Positions 59,946 to 60,656 of a stretch of 60,656 nt of DNA are shown piece by piece. The notes below the pieces were generated by a model. The model had not been told where the DNA came from. It saw only the letters and a program-made list of their open reading frames with translations, and did no database searches. The number at the start of each line of letters is the position of its first letter. Positions within the stretch are counted from its first letter, which is position 1. The position numbers and the translations under genes are program-made. This DNA is from CAAGNP01 sp045603545 (GTDB taxonomy: Bacteria; Bacteroidota; Bacteroidia; Bacteroidales; UBA932), in NCBI GenBank assembly GCA_045603545.1, contig JAZUMG010000046.1, positions 1 to 60,656 on the forward strand, read 5' to 3'.

Positions 59946-60656
59946 ATGCGAAGTACATTTAAGGTGCTGTTCTACGTGAACGGGAGCAAGGAGAAAAACG
60001 GTATTGTCCCGATTATGGGGCGAGTTACAATCAATGGTTCGGTGGCTCAATTCAGTTGCAAACTGACCATTGCAAAAACGATGTGGGATGCAAAGGGCAA
60101 TCGAGCCAAAGGTAAGAGCAAAGAGGCACGAGACATCAATTTGGCTTTGGATAACATCAAGGCTCAAATCATCAAGCACTACCAACGCATTTCGGATAGA
60201 GAAGCGTTTGTAACTGCCGAAATGGTACGCAATGCCTATCAAGGTATTGGAACGGAATACGAAACATTGCTTGGTGCATTTGATAAGGACAACGAGAGCT
60301 TCAAGAAGCGTATCGGCATAGACCGTGCAGCAAGTTCCTACAAGGTGCGTGTAAGGTCAAGAAAGCATTTGGCTGCATTCATCAAAAAGTGCTACAAGCG
60401 CAGTGATATTTCTATGCTTGAACTTACTCCCGATTTTATCAAGGAGTATGAAATCTATCTTTCTACCGATGCTGGTTTGCATAATGGTAGTGTGTGGTCG
60501 CATTGTATGTGTCTGGAAACAATAGTGTCAAAGGCTCATTACAATGGACTGACACCAAGAAATCCGTTTGCTCAGTATCGGGTTAATCAGAATATCAAGG
60601 AGCGACAATATCTTACAGAAGAAGAAATCAAGGCTGTAATGACACACGAGTTTGCG
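59946..60656 (+). CDS. Tyrosine site-specific integrase (CTnDOT family), 3' end cut by window
   Basis: The frame is open from the ATG at 59946 to the window end (237 codons, no stop). The N-terminal arm-type DNA-binding domain reads FKVLFYVNGSKEKNG, TIAKTMWDAKGNRAKG and ARDINLALDNIKAQI; next is the core-binding SAM-like domain (RVRSRKHLAAFIKK, LTPDFIKEYEIYLS), then the linker QYLTEEEIKAVM. The catalytic Arg/Tyr domain lies outside. Such integrases move conjugative transposons and islands; a mobile element should extend to the right. Confidence 0.92.
   Translation, partial: MRSTFKVLFYVNGSKEKNGIVPIMGRVTINGSVAQFSCKLTIAKTMWDAKGNRAKGKSKEARDINLALDNIKAQIIKHYQRISDREAFVTAEMVRNAYQGIGTEYETLLGAFDKDNESFKKRIGIDRAASSYKVRVRSRKHLAAFIKKCYKRSDISMLELTPDFIKEYEIYLSTDAGLHNGSVWSHCMCLETIVSKAHYNGLTPRNPFAQYRVNQNIKERQYLTEEEIKAVMTHEFA

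Overview
The window is chromosomal DNA from an anaerobic, gut-type member of the Bacteroidales. The evidence is the recurring Bacteroidetes promoter pattern (TTTG, about 19-21 bases, then TAnnTTTG), many lipoproteins with a lipobox cysteine, a dipeptidyl-peptidase 11, a gyrA-TPR operon next to a divergent clpC, an acetate kinase/phosphate butyryltransferase/butyrate kinase operon, and a CTnDOT-type integrase. I cannot fix the genus from sequence alone.

Layout. 1-1425: the end of an AT-rich DUF4062/ATPase gene. 1.7-13.8 kb: core genes, namely an SDR oxidoreductase, tcdA, mazG, a CoA-transferase, prfA, a five-gene envelope/FKBP/nrnA operon, the DUF3822-rsmD operon and tRNA-Asp(GTC). 14.2-26.5 kb: an island of twelve minus-strand genes holding six FHA proteins, two Ser/Thr kinases (one fused to a SUMF1 domain), a PP2C phosphatase, a membrane vWA-FHA protein, zinc ribbons, CD225 and DUF2752. 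It is flanked by long direct repeats that begin inside the 3' end of tRNA-Asp and carry the 3' end of a yjbR gene. 26.7-49.2 kb: core genes, including a glycosyltransferase, an eight-gene minus-strand operon running from ackA through ptb, buk, MATE and a cytidylate-kinase-like gene to an iron/cobalamin-type ABC transporter, then a comEC-like gene, a PurF paralogue without its catalytic Cys, an RRM protein, an S46 peptidase, an AI-2E permease, a TPR protein, gyrA and clpC. 50.4-57.0 kb: a minus-strand operon of lipoproteins and secreted proteins, with one frame-broken member. 57.4-60.7 kb: a truncated amidase, an AAA ATPase plus small-protein pair that may be a defence module, and the start of a tyrosine integrase cut by the window end.

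Most interesting signal. Two homologous non-coding elements, about 25983-26312 and 57086-57363, lie immediately upstream of the FHA-kinase operon and the lipoprotein operon. They share only partial sequence, but the same helices can be drawn in both. Compensatory changes, and G-U pairs that exist only in the minus-strand RNA, support a minus-strand structured RNA of about 280-330 nt. Each ends in a terminator stem plus U-tract 45-60 nt before the first gene. In each, a 10-nt segment at the 5' end is perfectly complementary to a segment overlapping the terminator stem, so a terminator/antiterminator switch is possible. I do not recognise the RNA. It suggests joint control of a membrane phospho-signalling system and an envelope operon.
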